Assembly: GCF_027622855.1 (NCBI RefSeq)
Contig: NZ_JAPZVR010000004.1
Span: 370,210-434,209 of the forward strand
Direction of reading: 5' to 3'
Origin: Glycomyces algeriensis
Lineage (GTDB): Bacteria > Actinomycetota > Actinomycetes > Mycobacteriales > Micromonosporaceae
Length of the DNA: 64,000 nucleotides
Shown piece after piece: positions 1 through 8,523 of this stretch; position 1 is the first letter of the stretch, and each line of letters starts with the position of its first letter. Under the pieces are notes generated by a model. That model made no database searches. It was not told the origin of the DNA and saw nothing but the letters and a program-made list of their open reading frames with translations. Position numbers and translations under genes: made by a program.

Positions 1-92
1 TGGTTGGGTGGGGGGCCCGGGGCGCCCACCGCCGTCACCCGCCCCCGGGCGGGGCGGCGCAGGCCCCCCCCGGCCCGGTTCCTGAGAACTCT

Positions 93-1013
93 CTAAGACT
101 TCGTCCACAGTGACCGCGCGAAGACGGCCAGGTTCGCGGGGCGCTCGGCCATGCGGCGCATGAGGTACCCGTACCACTGGTCGCCGTACGGCACGTAGAC
201 GCGCATCCGGTACCCCTCGGCGGCCAGGCGCAGCTGCTCGGTGGGGCGGATGCCGTACAGCATCTGGAACTCGAACGACTCCTTGCCGCGGTCGTACCAG
301 CGGGCCCGGTCGATGCCGATCTCGATCAGGCGCGGGTCGTGGGTCGCGAGCATGGGGTAGCCCTCGCCGGCCATGAGCGCGTTGATGCAGCGCACATAGG
401 ACCGGTCGACGTCGAGGCTGCGCTGGTAGGCGACGGACTCGGGCTCCTTGTAGGCGCCCTTGCAGAGCCGGATGCGCGAGTCGGGCACGGCGTGGGTCTT
501 GCAGTCGTCCTCGGTGCGGCGCAGGTAGGCCTGGAGGACGGCGCCGGTGGCCGGGTGGTCCTCGCGGAGGCGCTGCACGATCTCCAGAGTGGAGTCGGTG
601 ACGGTGTGGTCCTCCATGTCGATGGTGACCGTGGTGCCGGCGTCGGCGGCGGCGGCGCAGATCTCGCGGGCCCGGTCGTAGGCGAGCTCGGGGTCGATGC
701 GCTGGCCGAGGGCGGAGAGCTTGACGCTGACCTCGGTGGAGCCGGCGAGGCCCTCGCCCTTGAGGGCGGCGAGGAGGCCGAGGTACTCGTCGCGGGTGGC
801 GTCGGCCTGCTCGACGACGACCGTGTCCTCGCCGAGGTAGTCGAGCGTGGCGAGCAGTCCGTCGGCCGCGAGGGTCCTCGTGGTGGCGACGGCGTGGGCC
901 GTGGTCTCGCCCGCGACGTAGCGTCGGACGAGCGATCGCGTCACCGGTGCGGTGCCGACGAGCCGCTCGATCTTCGATGACCTCGCGGCGGCGAGAATGA
1001 CAGAACGCAGCAT
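93..1013 (-). CDS. Proline dehydrogenase (monofunctional PRODH)
   Basis: Flavoenzyme that oxidises proline to pyrroline-5-carboxylate, the first step of proline catabolism, usually at the membrane. The 306-residue product has the PRODH TIM barrel: the C-terminal FAD/proline-binding signatures MLYGIRPTEQLRLAAEG and VYVPYGDQWYGYLMRR are clear, and length fits the single-domain actinobacterial enzyme rather than PutA. An in-frame ATG lies 66 bases further upstream, but I place the start at 1013 because MLRSVILAAARSSKIERLV is the usual beginning of the family. No clear ribosome site precedes either start. A weak GC inverted repeat (38-53) beyond the stop may terminate it. It is transcribed leftward, away from the polysaccharide genes, and is probably unrelated to them. 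No pyrroline-5-carboxylate dehydrogenase is visible, although the window edge is close. Confidence 0.92.
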   Translation of the reverse strand: MLRSVILAAARSSKIERLVGTAPVTRSLVRRYVAGETTAHAVATTRTLAADGLLATLDYLGEDTVVVEQADATRDEYLGLLAALKGEGLAGSTEVSVKLSALGQRIDPELAYDRAREICAAAADAGTTVTIDMEDHTVTDSTLEIVQRLREDHPATGAVLQAYLRRTEDDCKTHAVPDSRIRLCKGAYKEPESVAYQRSLDVDRSYVRCINALMAGEGYPMLATHDPRLIEIGIDRARWYDRGKESFEFQMLYGIRPTEQLRLAAEGYRMRVYVPYGDQWYGYLMRRMAERPANLAVFARSLWTKS

Positions 1014-1193
1014 GTCTGCAGCGTAGCCGCCCGCGTCCCGGCCGCAGGTCACGGTGGCATAACACGTGCGCCGCAACATTGGAAACAGCGCCTCAAGACG
1101 AGAAGGATCGTCTCATTCCAAGGTCAGGCGGGGCTGTGGCCTCTGTTCGCTCCGAATTGGTGGGCGATTTAGGCTGTTTAGCCGGGTTTCGCG

Positions 1194-1823
1194 TTACAGC
1201 GGGGTGTAGGGCTCTCGGTGCGGCGCCTCCGCCGCGTCAGGGTCCCAGGGCTCGATCGGGTTCACGACCGGGTAGGGCTTGTACGGGCCGTAGTGCAGCG
1301 CGCGGGTGACGACGGGGCGGGGGTGGCGCCTGGCGATCGACCAGGCCAGCGGAACGGCCGCCGGGTCGGGGCAGACCACGTGGTCGGCGGCGCCGAGATC
1401 GAGGCGCCCGAGGCGGCGCAGGGCGATCGCGCGGAGCGCCTGGTGGCGAAAGGGCCGGTAGACCTTCCAGAAGACGTTGCGGCGGCAGAAGCCCGCGGCC
1501 TTGCGGTGGGCGCGGCGGGCGAAGCCCGCGCCGGGGAGCCTGCCCTCGAGCCGGCGGAGCACAGCGGCGGGGGCGCGCTCGACGAGCGCCTCGTACAGCC
1601 ACAGGAGCGGCTGGCGGTTCTCGGGCTTCGCCAGCGAGTACACCTCGACGCTGGGATGGAGGAAGGGCGCGCGGCGCCAGCCCTGTCCGTCCGCGACGAC
1701 CGCTTGGACGCGCACGCCGCGGCGGGCCATCTGCCAGGCGTAGTCGTTGGTGCGCTTGATGGCGCCGTTGCCGAACAGGAGGATCACGACGCGTTCGGGC
1801 AGGGGCTGCAGATCGGCGGTCAT
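1194..1823 (-). CDS. Half-size GT-B glycosyltransferase-like protein
   Basis: A 209-residue protein that reads like only the N-terminal (acceptor-side) Rossmann half of a GT-B glycosyltransferase. It has an opening beta strand (VVILLFGNGAIKRTNDYA), then the GVRVQAVVADGQGW region, and a later DHVVCPDP strand. There is no C-terminal nucleotide-sugar domain and no EX7E-type motif. It resembles the other short protein at 3147-3689 around the strand-Gly-Trp-Val-Glu-Val region. Its start overlaps the end of the glycosyltransferase gene upstream by four bases (ATGA), so it is the last gene of a translationally coupled leftward operon (6396 to 1194). It could be a partner subunit of a split glycosyltransferase, an adaptor, or a decayed enzyme; the intact frame and coupling favour a functional subunit. 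Exact function unknown. Confidence 0.7.
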   Translation of the reverse strand: MTADLQPLPERVVILLFGNGAIKRTNDYAWQMARRGVRVQAVVADGQGWRRAPFLHPSVEVYSLAKPENRQPLLWLYEALVERAPAAVLRRLEGRLPGAGFARRAHRKAAGFCRRNVFWKVYRPFRHQALRAIALRRLGRLDLGAADHVVCPDPAAVPLAWSIARRHPRPVVTRALHYGPYKPYPVVNPIEPWDPDAAEAPHREPYTPL

Positions 1824-3157
1824 CGAGGGCTCCTGTCCGCTGCGATGGTGCGGGCGCGCCGCTCGAATGCCTCGAGGGCGCGGTACCGGGTGAAGCCCGC
1901 CCCGTAGGTGCGGGCGCTTTCGGCCAGTTCCGGGTCGGCTTTGCGGGCCGCATCCCCGGCGTCGGCCATCGCGGCGGCGACCGCGGCCGGCTCCAGGGCG
2001 CCGGGGTTGAACCAGAGCGGGTAGTCGCGGAGCAGTTCCTCCGCGGCCGAGCCGGGTTCGTGCACCGAGACGATGGGCTTGCCGGTGGCCATGTACTCGA
2101 AGATCTTTCCAGAGGTCACGTACTTGGAACCGCCGACAAGGAAGACCAGCACGTCACTGGCGGCATAGGCCTCGCCGATCTCGGACTTGGAGACCGGGCC
2201 GTGGTGGTGCACCTGCTCCTGCTCCTCTTCGAGGCCGAGCTCACCGCGCATGCGCGACTCGTACTTCGCGAAGAACCCGAGGTGCCCGTAAAGGTCGAGC
2301 CGCGCGCCGGGGTGCCGTCCCGTCTCCGCCATATGCCGGAAGCCGTCCAGCATGGCGCCGGCGGGCTGGTTCGCCGTGAGCGTCCCGATGTAAGCGAACG
2401 ACAGCGGTCGGCTCTCGTCCGCCGTGGAGGCGGGGATCTCGGGGAGGACGTCGGGGTCCCAGCCGTTGAGCACCACGTGCATCCGCTCGGCGGCCTTGGG
2501 GTAGCGCTCGGCGTGCCAGGACCGCAGCGCCTCGTTGACGAACAGCGCCTCGGCCGCGTTGTCGAGGATCCGCCGCTCCCACCGCCAGGCCTTGTCGCCC
2601 TTGGGGAACGCGTCCTCGTTGGTGAACAGGTCGAGCGTCCACGAGTCGCGGTAGTCCACGATGTACGGCACCCCGGTGCGCCGCCACAGCTCGTAAGCGG
2701 CCCCGAACGCCGAGAACGGGTTCCCGGTGGCGATCACCAGATCGAAGGGGCGTTCGACGTGAAGCCGCAGGCCCTCCTCGACTGCGGACTCCCCCCAGGA
2801 GGCGTACCGGTCGGGGAACTTGAAACGCTGGCGCCACCGGTGCCACCTCGAGGCGAGGAACGGGAAGTTCCCGCGGAAGCGCCCGAACTCCCGGATGTCG
2901 GTCTCCCAGGCGAAGTCGTCGAGCGCGGGGCTGACAGTGGCGATGCGCGGGTCGACGGTGGCGGCGAGGCCCTCGTCGGTGGAGCCGACGACGTCGGTGA
3001 GGAACCACTGCGGAACGCGGGCGACCGTGACGTCCCAGCCGGCCTCGGCGAAGTAGTTGGCGGTGGCGCGGGCGCGGAAGACGCCGCTGGCGCGCGAGGG
3101 CGGGAAGTAGAACGCCAGATACAGCACCCTCGGTCGGGCCGGGGCCTCATCGCGCAT
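1820..3157 (-). CDS. GT-B glycosyltransferase (GT4-like)
   Basis: Cytoplasmic retaining-type glycosyltransferase of 445 residues, expected to add a sugar from an NDP donor to a growing surface polymer. The N-terminal strand and glycine loop region LYLAFYFPPSRASGVFRA is typical of GT4 enzymes, and the C-terminal donor site is marked by SGKIFEYMATGKPIVS. It is a clear paralogue of the gene at 10434-11846: both share a VDPRIA segment, a VDxRD(S/G)W motif, VxNGxD and the YVTSGK(I/V)(F/Y)EYMATG block. The gene starts 11 bases inside the preceding half-size gene and overlaps the following one by four bases, so the three are one operon. Donor and acceptor cannot be read from sequence. Confidence 0.85.
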   Translation of the reverse strand: MRDEAPARPRVLYLAFYFPPSRASGVFRARATANYFAEAGWDVTVARVPQWFLTDVVGSTDEGLAATVDPRIATVSPALDDFAWETDIREFGRFRGNFPFLASRWHRWRQRFKFPDRYASWGESAVEEGLRLHVERPFDLVIATGNPFSAFGAAYELWRRTGVPYIVDYRDSWTLDLFTNEDAFPKGDKAWRWERRILDNAAEALFVNEALRSWHAERYPKAAERMHVVLNGWDPDVLPEIPASTADESRPLSFAYIGTLTANQPAGAMLDGFRHMAETGRHPGARLDLYGHLGFFAKYESRMRGELGLEEEQEQVHHHGPVSKSEIGEAYAASDVLVFLVGGSKYVTSGKIFEYMATGKPIVSVHEPGSAAEELLRDYPLWFNPGALEPAAVAAAMADAGDAARKADPELAESARTYGAGFTRYRALEAFERRARTIAADRSPR

Positions 3158-3689
3158 CGTCGCCTCCCCGGGCGGGCTCGTAGGCGTAGGTGGTGATGGT
3201 TCCGGGTCGCTCGGCGAGGAGGGCGGGCAGGAACTCGATGCCGAGTTCCAGGGCCTTGGGCTCGCAGACGACCAGCCAGTCAGGGGTCTCGTACTCGAGA
3301 CGGGCGCGGATGCGCTCGAGTTGGCGGGCTTCGCGCAGTGCGGTGGTGCCGGCGCGCAGTCGCCGGTCCAGGGGCTGCACGACCCACCGTTCCCAACGGC
3401 GGGCGACCTTGTCCGCGGGGCGGCGCAGCGGGCCGCGGCCGAGGCGGCGCAGGAGCCCGAGCGGGAGGCGGCGGGCGAGGACCGCGAGCGCGGGAGATTC
3501 GGTGGCGCTCAGGGTGTTGGCGTCGAGCCAGTCGACTTCGACGCGGGGGTCGAGGTCCTCCCAGCCTTGCCGGCGGATGCCGGCTTCGGCGATGAGGACG
3601 ACGCGGTGGCCGTCCTCGACGGCGCGGCGGGTCTCGACGGCGACGGCCCGTTTGCGGCTGGCCGCCGGGGCGAGGAACAGGAGGTTCAT
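3147..3689 (-). CDS. Half-size GT-B glycosyltransferase-like protein
   Basis: A 180-residue product starting at an ATG that overlaps the upstream stop (ATGA at 3686-3689). It begins with a Rossmann-type strand (MNLLFLAPAASRKRAVAVE), continues with GHRVVLIAEAG and a VEVDWLDAN strand, and ends shortly after a helix-rich basic middle with WLVVCEPKALELGIEF. That matches the first half of a GT-B fold; the donor-binding half is absent. It aligns by eye with the protein at 1194-1823, and the two bracket the full-length enzyme at 1820-3157. The gene is fully embedded in the leftward glycosyltransferase operon. Function unknown; a regulatory or acceptor-binding subunit is possible. A longer in-frame reading upstream exists but runs antisense to nothing sensible and lies over the coding frame of the next gene. 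Confidence 0.7.
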   Translation of the reverse strand: MNLLFLAPAASRKRAVAVETRRAVEDGHRVVLIAEAGIRRQGWEDLDPRVEVDWLDANTLSATESPALAVLARRLPLGLLRRLGRGPLRRPADKVARRWERWVVQPLDRRLRAGTTALREARQLERIRARLEYETPDWLVVCEPKALELGIEFLPALLAERPGTITTYAYEPARGGDDAR

Positions 3690-4882
3690 GCGGCGGCTCC
3701 GAACCAGATGCGGTGGTGGTGGTCCGCGACGGCCTCGTAGGAGTACTTGGCGCGCAGGTGCTCCCGGGCCCGGCCGAGGTCGGTCTTGCCGGGGTGGCGT
3801 TCGCGCAGGTCCCTGAAGGCGTCGGCGAACGCCCCGGGGTCGTCGACGACGTCGACGAGTCGTCCGGCGTCCTCTTCGATGCCGGCCAGGACCTGGTCGG
3901 AGCCGCCGGAGCGGGTGACGAGCACGGGGATGCCGGCGGCGATCGCCTCGACCACGACGACGCCGAAGGTCTCGTGGCGGCTGGTGTGGACGAGGAGGTC
4001 GTGGTCGGCCATGAGCGCGGGAATGTCGCCAGGGTCGACCGAGCCGATGAACGAGACCGCTTCGCTGATGCCGAGCTCCTCGGCGAGCTTGACGAGTGCT
4101 GCGCGGAGTACGCCTTCGCCCGCGAGCGTCAGAGTGAGCGTGCCGTCCTCGGCATGGCATTCGGCGAAGGCCTGGAGGAGGTAGTCGATGCGCTTGCGTT
4201 CGACGAGGCCTGCCACGGACAGCCAGCGGCGCAGGTCCCGAGGCGCCTGCTCGCGACCGGCGGTGAAGTCGATCGGATTGGCGATGTACTGGATCTTGGC
4301 CGCGTGATGCGGGAAGACCTCGGCGATCAGGTCGTGCAGCGGTGCGCCGACGACGAAGCTGCCCGCGCTGCGGTGCAGTATCTCGTCGTACAGCTCTCGG
4401 GAGGAGGCCTGCGACAGGACTTCCGGCAGGAACGAGGAGTGCTCGGTGGTGTAGACCTTCGCGCCGGAGCGGCAGTGCTCCAGCGCGGCGTAGCCGCCGA
4501 GCATGGGGACGTGCGCGTGGATGACGTCGGCCTCGATCCTCCTGCCGTCCAACGCGACCCCGAGCCATTCGGCGTACCGGCGGGCGTGCACGGCGTGGTC
4601 GCGGCTGCGTTCGACGATGGCCGGAAAGCGGTACAGGGACGCGCCGCCGACGGCCTCGGCGGCCTTCATCGCCCTCGGCAGCAACTGCGTGTGGAGGTCC
4701 CTGACGCGTCGGAGCCGTGCGGGTTCAGGACTGACCGCCCAGCCGTCGAGGTGGTAGATGTCGAGCCGGTCGAGCCCGGGGGCGACGGCCGCGGCCATGG
4801 CCTGCACGAACGAGCCGCGGTAGGGCCGCTGCGCGTCCGGGTACCAGGGGGTGACGACGGCGACGTTGCGTTCGATGCTCAC
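3686..4882 (-). CDS. Glycosyltransferase family 4
   Basis: A 398-residue canonical GT4 enzyme. The N-terminal acceptor domain opens VAVVTPWYPDAQRPYRGSFV and contains the IHAHVPMLGG segment. The donor domain has the expected VERKRIDYLL strand, LAGEG, a DLLVHTSRHETFG segment and the EX7E signature (E-TFGVVVV-E near residue 305) that contacts the nucleotide sugar. It overlaps its neighbours by four bases on both sides (ATGA), showing translational coupling within the 1194-6396 operon. Cytoplasmic, presumably acting on a lipid-linked oligosaccharide. No membrane segments. Substrate cannot be told. Confidence 0.9.
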   Translation of the reverse strand: MSIERNVAVVTPWYPDAQRPYRGSFVQAMAAAVAPGLDRLDIYHLDGWAVSPEPARLRRVRDLHTQLLPRAMKAAEAVGGASLYRFPAIVERSRDHAVHARRYAEWLGVALDGRRIEADVIHAHVPMLGGYAALEHCRSGAKVYTTEHSSFLPEVLSQASSRELYDEILHRSAGSFVVGAPLHDLIAEVFPHHAAKIQYIANPIDFTAGREQAPRDLRRWLSVAGLVERKRIDYLLQAFAECHAEDGTLTLTLAGEGVLRAALVKLAEELGISEAVSFIGSVDPGDIPALMADHDLLVHTSRHETFGVVVVEAIAAGIPVLVTRSGGSDQVLAGIEEDAGRLVDVVDDPGAFADAFRDLRERHPGKTDLGRAREHLRAKYSYEAVADHHHRIWFGAAA

Positions 4883-6396
4883 TGCGCGGTCCTCCTTGGC
4901 GGGCTTCCGATGAGGCTCTCATAGACCCCGGCGAGGTGCTCGGCCTGGCGCTGCCACGTCCACTCCTGGAGCGGCACCTGGTCCAGGTAGGCCCTGCGGT
5001 AGCGCTCGGGGTCGGCGAGCACCTGCCTGACGGCGCGCACGAAGTCGGCGGTGTCCTCCGCGCGGAAGACCTCGCCCTGACCGGTGCGGCGGACGGTCTC
5101 GGCGATGGTCTTCACGTCCGAGACGACCATCGGCAGCCGCGCGTGGGAGTAGTCGAAGAACTTGGTGTTCAAGGAGATCTCGTGATTCTGGTGGTGGTGG
5201 TTGGGGCTGACCCCGATGTCGGCGGCCGCGACGTGGCGGACCACCTGGTGGTGCTCGACGTGCGGGAGGATGTGGACGCGGTCGGCCACGCCGAGCTCCT
5301 CGGCGCGGGCGGCCAGTCCGCGGACGTACGCCCAGTGGTGCTTCGAGACCACGAATGCCGTGTGGACCTCCGGAAGCGAGGGCAGCGCGTCGACCATGAT
5401 CGTGAGCCCGCGCTGGACGAGCGGGACGCCGCTGTAGATCATCAACGGCGTGTCCTTCTCGATCCCGCACCGTTCACGCAGGTCGGGTACGTCATCGTCG
5501 GTATGGTCGCCGATGTCGGGGGTGTTCATGACGATCACCGGCCGTTCAGCGAGGCCGTGCTCGGCGACGAGGAGGTCGGCGAGGGGCTCGGAGACGGTGA
5601 CGACCGCGTCCGCATACGGAGCGAACTCGCGCTCGTGCCCGACCTGCGCCGCGTGCCACCACGGGTGGTCCTTCCAGGGCTTCATGCCCGGCAGGAACTC
5701 GTGCGCGTCCCACACCAGCTTCACGTCGCGGCCCTTCGCGGCGGCCCGCAGCTTCGCGCGGGCGCCGACGCCGAGCATCTGGAAGTCGTTGGCGTGGATC
5801 AGGTCAGGGGCCAGCTCGTCGATCACGGGGCCGAACGCGAGCTCCAGGTCCCACAGGGCCGGGTCGAGCCGGCGCCAGGCCCGGTCGCCGAGGACGCCCT
5901 TCCAGAAGCGGAACGCGGCCCGGTCGACCGCGCCGCCCGCGCGTTCGCGGCGCTCGCGCACCCGGCGGCTGAGGCGGGTGCGGCCGCGGATCCACAGGCT
6001 CGCGGCCTTGACCGCGGCGGTCCTGCAGCCGAGACCGAGCGAGGCGACCGCATTCGGTTTCGCCGCGAGGCGGGCCCGCTCGTACGCGAGGTCCGCATTC
6101 CACGCCTGCACCTGCTTGCGCCGGTACGACTCGAGCGGGCCGGGCGGGTACGCGAACGGGCTGCGCAGCCACGGGCGGCGCACCTCGTGGCGGCGCTTGT
6201 CGAAGTCCCGCCCGGTCGGCACCAGCCGCACCGTCGCGCCGCCGAGGTCCCAGGTCTCGGCGCGCTTGTCGGTACGGCCCAAGAGGAACACCTCCCAACC
6301 CGCGGCGGCGGCCGAAGCCGCCTCCTTCTGCACACGGGAATCGCCGACGACGCCGTTCTGGACCAGCATCACGATGCGACCTGGGCGCTGCGCCAT
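4879..6396 (-). CDS. Glycosyltransferase (GT4-like), first gene of the operon
   Basis: A 505-residue GT-B enzyme of the type opening with IVMLVQNGVVGDSRVQKEA. The middle carries a long basic helical insert (about residues 110-160), then APDLIHANDFQMLG and VWDAHEF, which are typical of this subgroup. The C-terminal donor site reads HEISLNTKFFDYSHARLPMVVSD. It is paralogous to the gene at 8524-10062, which shares DSRVQK, LIHA-D, DAHEF, VTVSEPLA and KFF(D/E)YSHARLP. It is the promoter-proximal gene of the leftward operon; its last four bases overlap the next start. A -35/-10 pair at 6449-6477 lies within a repeat shared with the paralogue, so the two are probably expressed together. Substrate unknown. 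Confidence 0.88.
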   Translation of the reverse strand: MAQRPGRIVMLVQNGVVGDSRVQKEAASAAAAGWEVFLLGRTDKRAETWDLGGATVRLVPTGRDFDKRRHEVRRPWLRSPFAYPPGPLESYRRKQVQAWNADLAYERARLAAKPNAVASLGLGCRTAAVKAASLWIRGRTRLSRRVRERRERAGGAVDRAAFRFWKGVLGDRAWRRLDPALWDLELAFGPVIDELAPDLIHANDFQMLGVGARAKLRAAAKGRDVKLVWDAHEFLPGMKPWKDHPWWHAAQVGHEREFAPYADAVVTVSEPLADLLVAEHGLAERPVIVMNTPDIGDHTDDDVPDLRERCGIEKDTPLMIYSGVPLVQRGLTIMVDALPSLPEVHTAFVVSKHHWAYVRGLAARAEELGVADRVHILPHVEHHQVVRHVAAADIGVSPNHHHQNHEISLNTKFFDYSHARLPMVVSDVKTIAETVRRTGQGEVFRAEDTADFVRAVRQVLADPERYRRAYLDQVPLQEWTWQRQAEHLAGVYESLIGSPPRRTAQ

Positions 6397-6448
6397 GTTT
6401 CCTCCGAGGGTTCCGGCCGGAGTCGATCCGTCCGTCGTTCAAGCGCAG

Positions 6449-6477
6449 ATGATACGGAGTCCCTTCCTTCACCTTTC
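6449..6477 (-). promoter_or_regulatory. Promoter of the 6396-1194 glycosyltransferase operon
   Basis: On the minus strand GAAAGG (6477-6472) is followed after exactly 17 bases by TATCAT (6454-6449), 52 bases before the start codon. The same arrangement (GAAAGG, 17 bases, TACTAT) stands in front of the paralogous gene at 8524-10062. The bases upstream of the -35 (AACTGCGGGA-AACGAAAGG) are also nearly identical. Confidence 0.6.
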
Positions 6478-6592
6478 GTTTTCCCGCAGTTGGCCGCCTA
6501 TGCAGTTGGCATCCGAACGGCGTTCTCCTTTCACCTTCGGTTTGCCCGCAGTTGGCCGCCCGGGCAGGCCGCGTCCCAGTGGCGTTCGCTCG
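6468..6592. repeat. Imperfect direct repeat, two copies of about 61 bases
   Basis: Copy A starts at 6468 and copy B at 6530. They share TTCACCTT-CG-TT-CCCGCAGT, then TGGCCGCC, and further matches through GGCGTTC near their ends, about 75 % by eye. Copy A contains the operon promoter's -35 region. Copy B has lost a recognisable -10 at the right distance. A third copy, better matched to A, begins at 10143. Confidence 0.75.
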
Positions 6593-6626
6593 AATTCGGT
6601 TGGGTCGAGTCCGAATCGGCGGCCCG

Positions 6627-6632
6627 TATAAT
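6627..6632 (+). promoter_or_regulatory. Consensus -10 box for the acetyltransferase/epimerase pair
   Basis: A perfect TATAAT at 6627-6632, 55 bases before the ATG at 6687, stands out in GC-rich sequence. No good -35 lies 16-18 bases upstream (GTCGAG at 17); the nearest TTG-type hexamer (TTGGGT at 6600) is 21 bases away. This may be an activator-dependent promoter. Confidence 0.5.
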
Positions 6633-6686
6633 TCGCCCAGCGGGCGCCGGCCGCCGGCCGCGCCATTTCTCTATCGAAAGCAGCAC

Positions 6687-7307
6687 ATGCCTTACAGGAT
6701 TCAGGAATCCGCTCAGGTCGACCCGACGGCGAGCGTCGGCGACGGCTCCGCGGTCTGGGAGCTGGCGCAGATCCGCGAGCGCGCGGTCCTCGGCGAATCG
6801 TGCGTCGTCGGCCGCGGCGCCTACATCGGTACCGGCGTGCGCATCGGCGACAACGTCAAGATCCAGAACTACGCCTTGGTGTACGAGCCGGCGACCCTTG
6901 CCGACGGCGTGTTCGTCGGACCCGCCGCGGTGTTCACCAACGACCACAACCCGCGGGCGGTCTCGGCGGACGGCAGTCAGAAGAAGGCCGCCGACTGGGA
7001 CGCGGTGGGCGTCGAGGTCGCCGAGGGCGCCTCGATCGGGGCGCGCGCCGTCTGCGTCGCGCCGGTGCGCATCGGCCGGTGGGCCATGGTCGCCGCCGGA
7101 GCCGTGGTGACCAAGGACGTGCCCGCTTTCGCGCTCGTCATGGGCGTGCCGGCCCGGCAGGCCGGATGGGTCGGGCGCGCCGGCGCCCGTTTGGAGAACG
7201 CCGGGGCCGGCCTGTGGCGCTGCCCCGAGACCGGTGAACAGTACGTGGAAGCGGACGGCGAACTGTCCGAGAGCAATCTGTCAGCAAGTAACGAGGAGTC
7301 CGCATGA
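6687..7307 (+). CDS. UDP-GlcNAc(3NH2)A N-acetyltransferase (WbpD-like)
   Basis: A 206-residue left-handed beta-helix acyltransferase. Hexapeptide repeats run from about residue 10 (PTASVGDGSAVWELAQI) to 150, followed by the family's GVPARQ-GW and a short tail CPETGEQYV. That tail and the N-terminal VDPTA layout are as I recall them in WbpD, which acetylates the 3-amino group of UDP-2-acetamido-3-amino-glucuronic acid. GAAAG at 6675-6679 is the ribosome site. The stop overlaps the next gene's ATG (ATGA), coupling it to a UDP-sugar 2-epimerase. The enzymes that would make its substrate are at 15769-19213. A relaxed-specificity sugar acetyltransferase is the alternative. Confidence 0.82.
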   Translation: MPYRIQESAQVDPTASVGDGSAVWELAQIRERAVLGESCVVGRGAYIGTGVRIGDNVKIQNYALVYEPATLADGVFVGPAAVFTNDHNPRAVSADGSQKKAADWDAVGVEVAEGASIGARAVCVAPVRIGRWAMVAAGAVVTKDVPAFALVMGVPARQAGWVGRAGARLENAGAGLWRCPETGEQYVEADGELSESNLSASNEESA

Positions 7308-8395
7308 AGGTCGTCAGCATCGTCGGCGCCCGCCCGCAACTGGTGAAGCTCGGAGCGGTCGCAAAGGCCTTCGCGGGCACCGATCACCGGCATGTGGTGG
7401 TCCACACTGGACAGCACTACGACCCGGAGCTGTCAGACGTGTTCTTCACCGAGTTCGGCATCCCCGAGCCCGACTTCCACCTCGGCATCGGTTCGGGCAG
7501 CCACGGGGCCCAGACGGGTGCGATGCTCGCCGCGATCGATCCGATCCTCGACGCCGAGCAGCCCGACTGGGTGCTGGTCTACGGCGACACGAACTCGACC
7601 ATCGCCGGCGCGCTCTCGGCCGTGAAGCAGCACCTCCCCGTCGCTCACCTGGAAGCCGGGTTGCGCTCCTTCAACCGGCGGATGCCCGAAGAGCACAACC
7701 GCGTCCTCACCGACCACTGCGCCGACCTGCTGCTCGCCCCGACCGAGGAAGCCTTGCGGCACTTGACGAACGAGGGCCTGGGCGCCCGCGCCGTCAATGT
7801 CGGCGACGTCATGGTCGACGTGTGCTTCCAGACCCGCGACAGCGTGCTCGCGGACGGGACCCGACCGCAGCTGCCGGCCGAGGTCGACCCGGCCGCGCCG
7901 TTCCTCGTCGCCACGCTCCACCGCGCCGAGAACACCGACGACCCCGAGCTGCTGGCCGCGCTCGTGGAGTCGATGACGGGCCTGCCGATCCCGGTGGTGC
8001 TGCTGGCGCACCCGCGCCTGCAGGCGAAGGCGGACCAGTACGGGCTCAAGCTGACCCAGGGCTCGCTGTTCGCGGCCAAGCCGCTGCCGTACCGCGACCT
8101 CGTGGCGGCCGTGCTGGCCTCGTCGGGAGTCGTGACCGACTCGGGCGGGCTCCAGAAGGAGGCGTACCTGCTCGGCCGCGTCTGCACCACGCTGCGTACG
8201 GAGACCGAGTGGGTCGAGACCATCGAGGAGGGCTGGAACGTCCTCGTGCCGCGCCCCGACCGACTCTCGGTCGAGGACTGGCACGCCACGGCGACCCGGC
8301 CCGCCCCGGCGCAGCGCCCCGGCGCCCCGTACGGCGACGGGAAGGCCGGCCAGGCGGTCGTCGCGACCCTTGAGGCGCACCTCCCCCGCCGGTAG
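7304..8395 (+). CDS. Non-hydrolysing UDP-N-acetylglucosamine-type 2-epimerase (WecB/WbpI-like)
   Basis: A 363-residue GT-B-fold epimerase that inverts C2 of a UDP-2-acetamido sugar (gluco to manno). Diagnostic segments are HTGQHYDPELSD, YGDTNSTIAGAL, the HLEAGLRSF-RRMPEEHNR block that holds catalytic acidic and basic residues, and DSGGLQKEAYLLG near the end. The gene is four-base coupled to a WbpD-like acetyltransferase. This argues that the substrate is UDP-GlcNAc(3NAc)A and the product UDP-ManNAc(3NAc)A (a WbpI role). Plain UDP-GlcNAc to UDP-ManNAc conversion (WecB role) remains possible, because sequence alone does not separate them. Transcription probably ends at the strong hairpin at 8482-8517. 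Confidence 0.88.
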   Translation: MKVVSIVGARPQLVKLGAVAKAFAGTDHRHVVVHTGQHYDPELSDVFFTEFGIPEPDFHLGIGSGSHGAQTGAMLAAIDPILDAEQPDWVLVYGDTNSTIAGALSAVKQHLPVAHLEAGLRSFNRRMPEEHNRVLTDHCADLLLAPTEEALRHLTNEGLGARAVNVGDVMVDVCFQTRDSVLADGTRPQLPAEVDPAAPFLVATLHRAENTDDPELLAALVESMTGLPIPVVLLAHPRLQAKADQYGLKLTQGSLFAAKPLPYRDLVAAVLASSGVVTDSGGLQKEAYLLGRVCTTLRTETEWVETIEEGWNVLVPRPDRLSVEDWHATATRPAPAQRPGAPYGDGKAGQAVVATLEAHLPRR

Positions 8396-8481
8396 CGACC
8401 GGTCGACCCGCCGCATCGGGCCGCGAGGTGGGACGGCGAACCCGCCGTCCCATGCGGCACTCCTCAGCACGAACGAACATC

Positions 8482-8517
8482 CGAACGCGGCGCCCGTCAA
8501 GACGGGCGCCGCGTTCG
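8482..8517. terminator. Bidirectional terminator hairpin
   Basis: Perfect 17-base inverted repeat (CGAACGCGGCGCCCGTC and its complement) separated by two bases. It lies between the ends of the convergent epimerase and glycosyltransferase genes, seven bases from the latter's stop. There is no T-tract, as is common in actinomycetes. Confidence 0.85.
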
Positions 8518-8523
8518 CGTGCG

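Noticed and set aside
1-92. G- and C-rich window edge as a gene fragment
   Set aside because: No frame with coding character; at most a weak GC inverted repeat at 38-53 downstream of proline dehydrogenase.
4936-7110. 724-codon open frame on the plus strand opposite the glycosyltransferase gene
   Set aside because: It is rich in Val/Gly/Asp/Arg as expected for the complement of GC-rich coding DNA, has no domain, and runs through the promoter repeats and the acetyltransferase gene.
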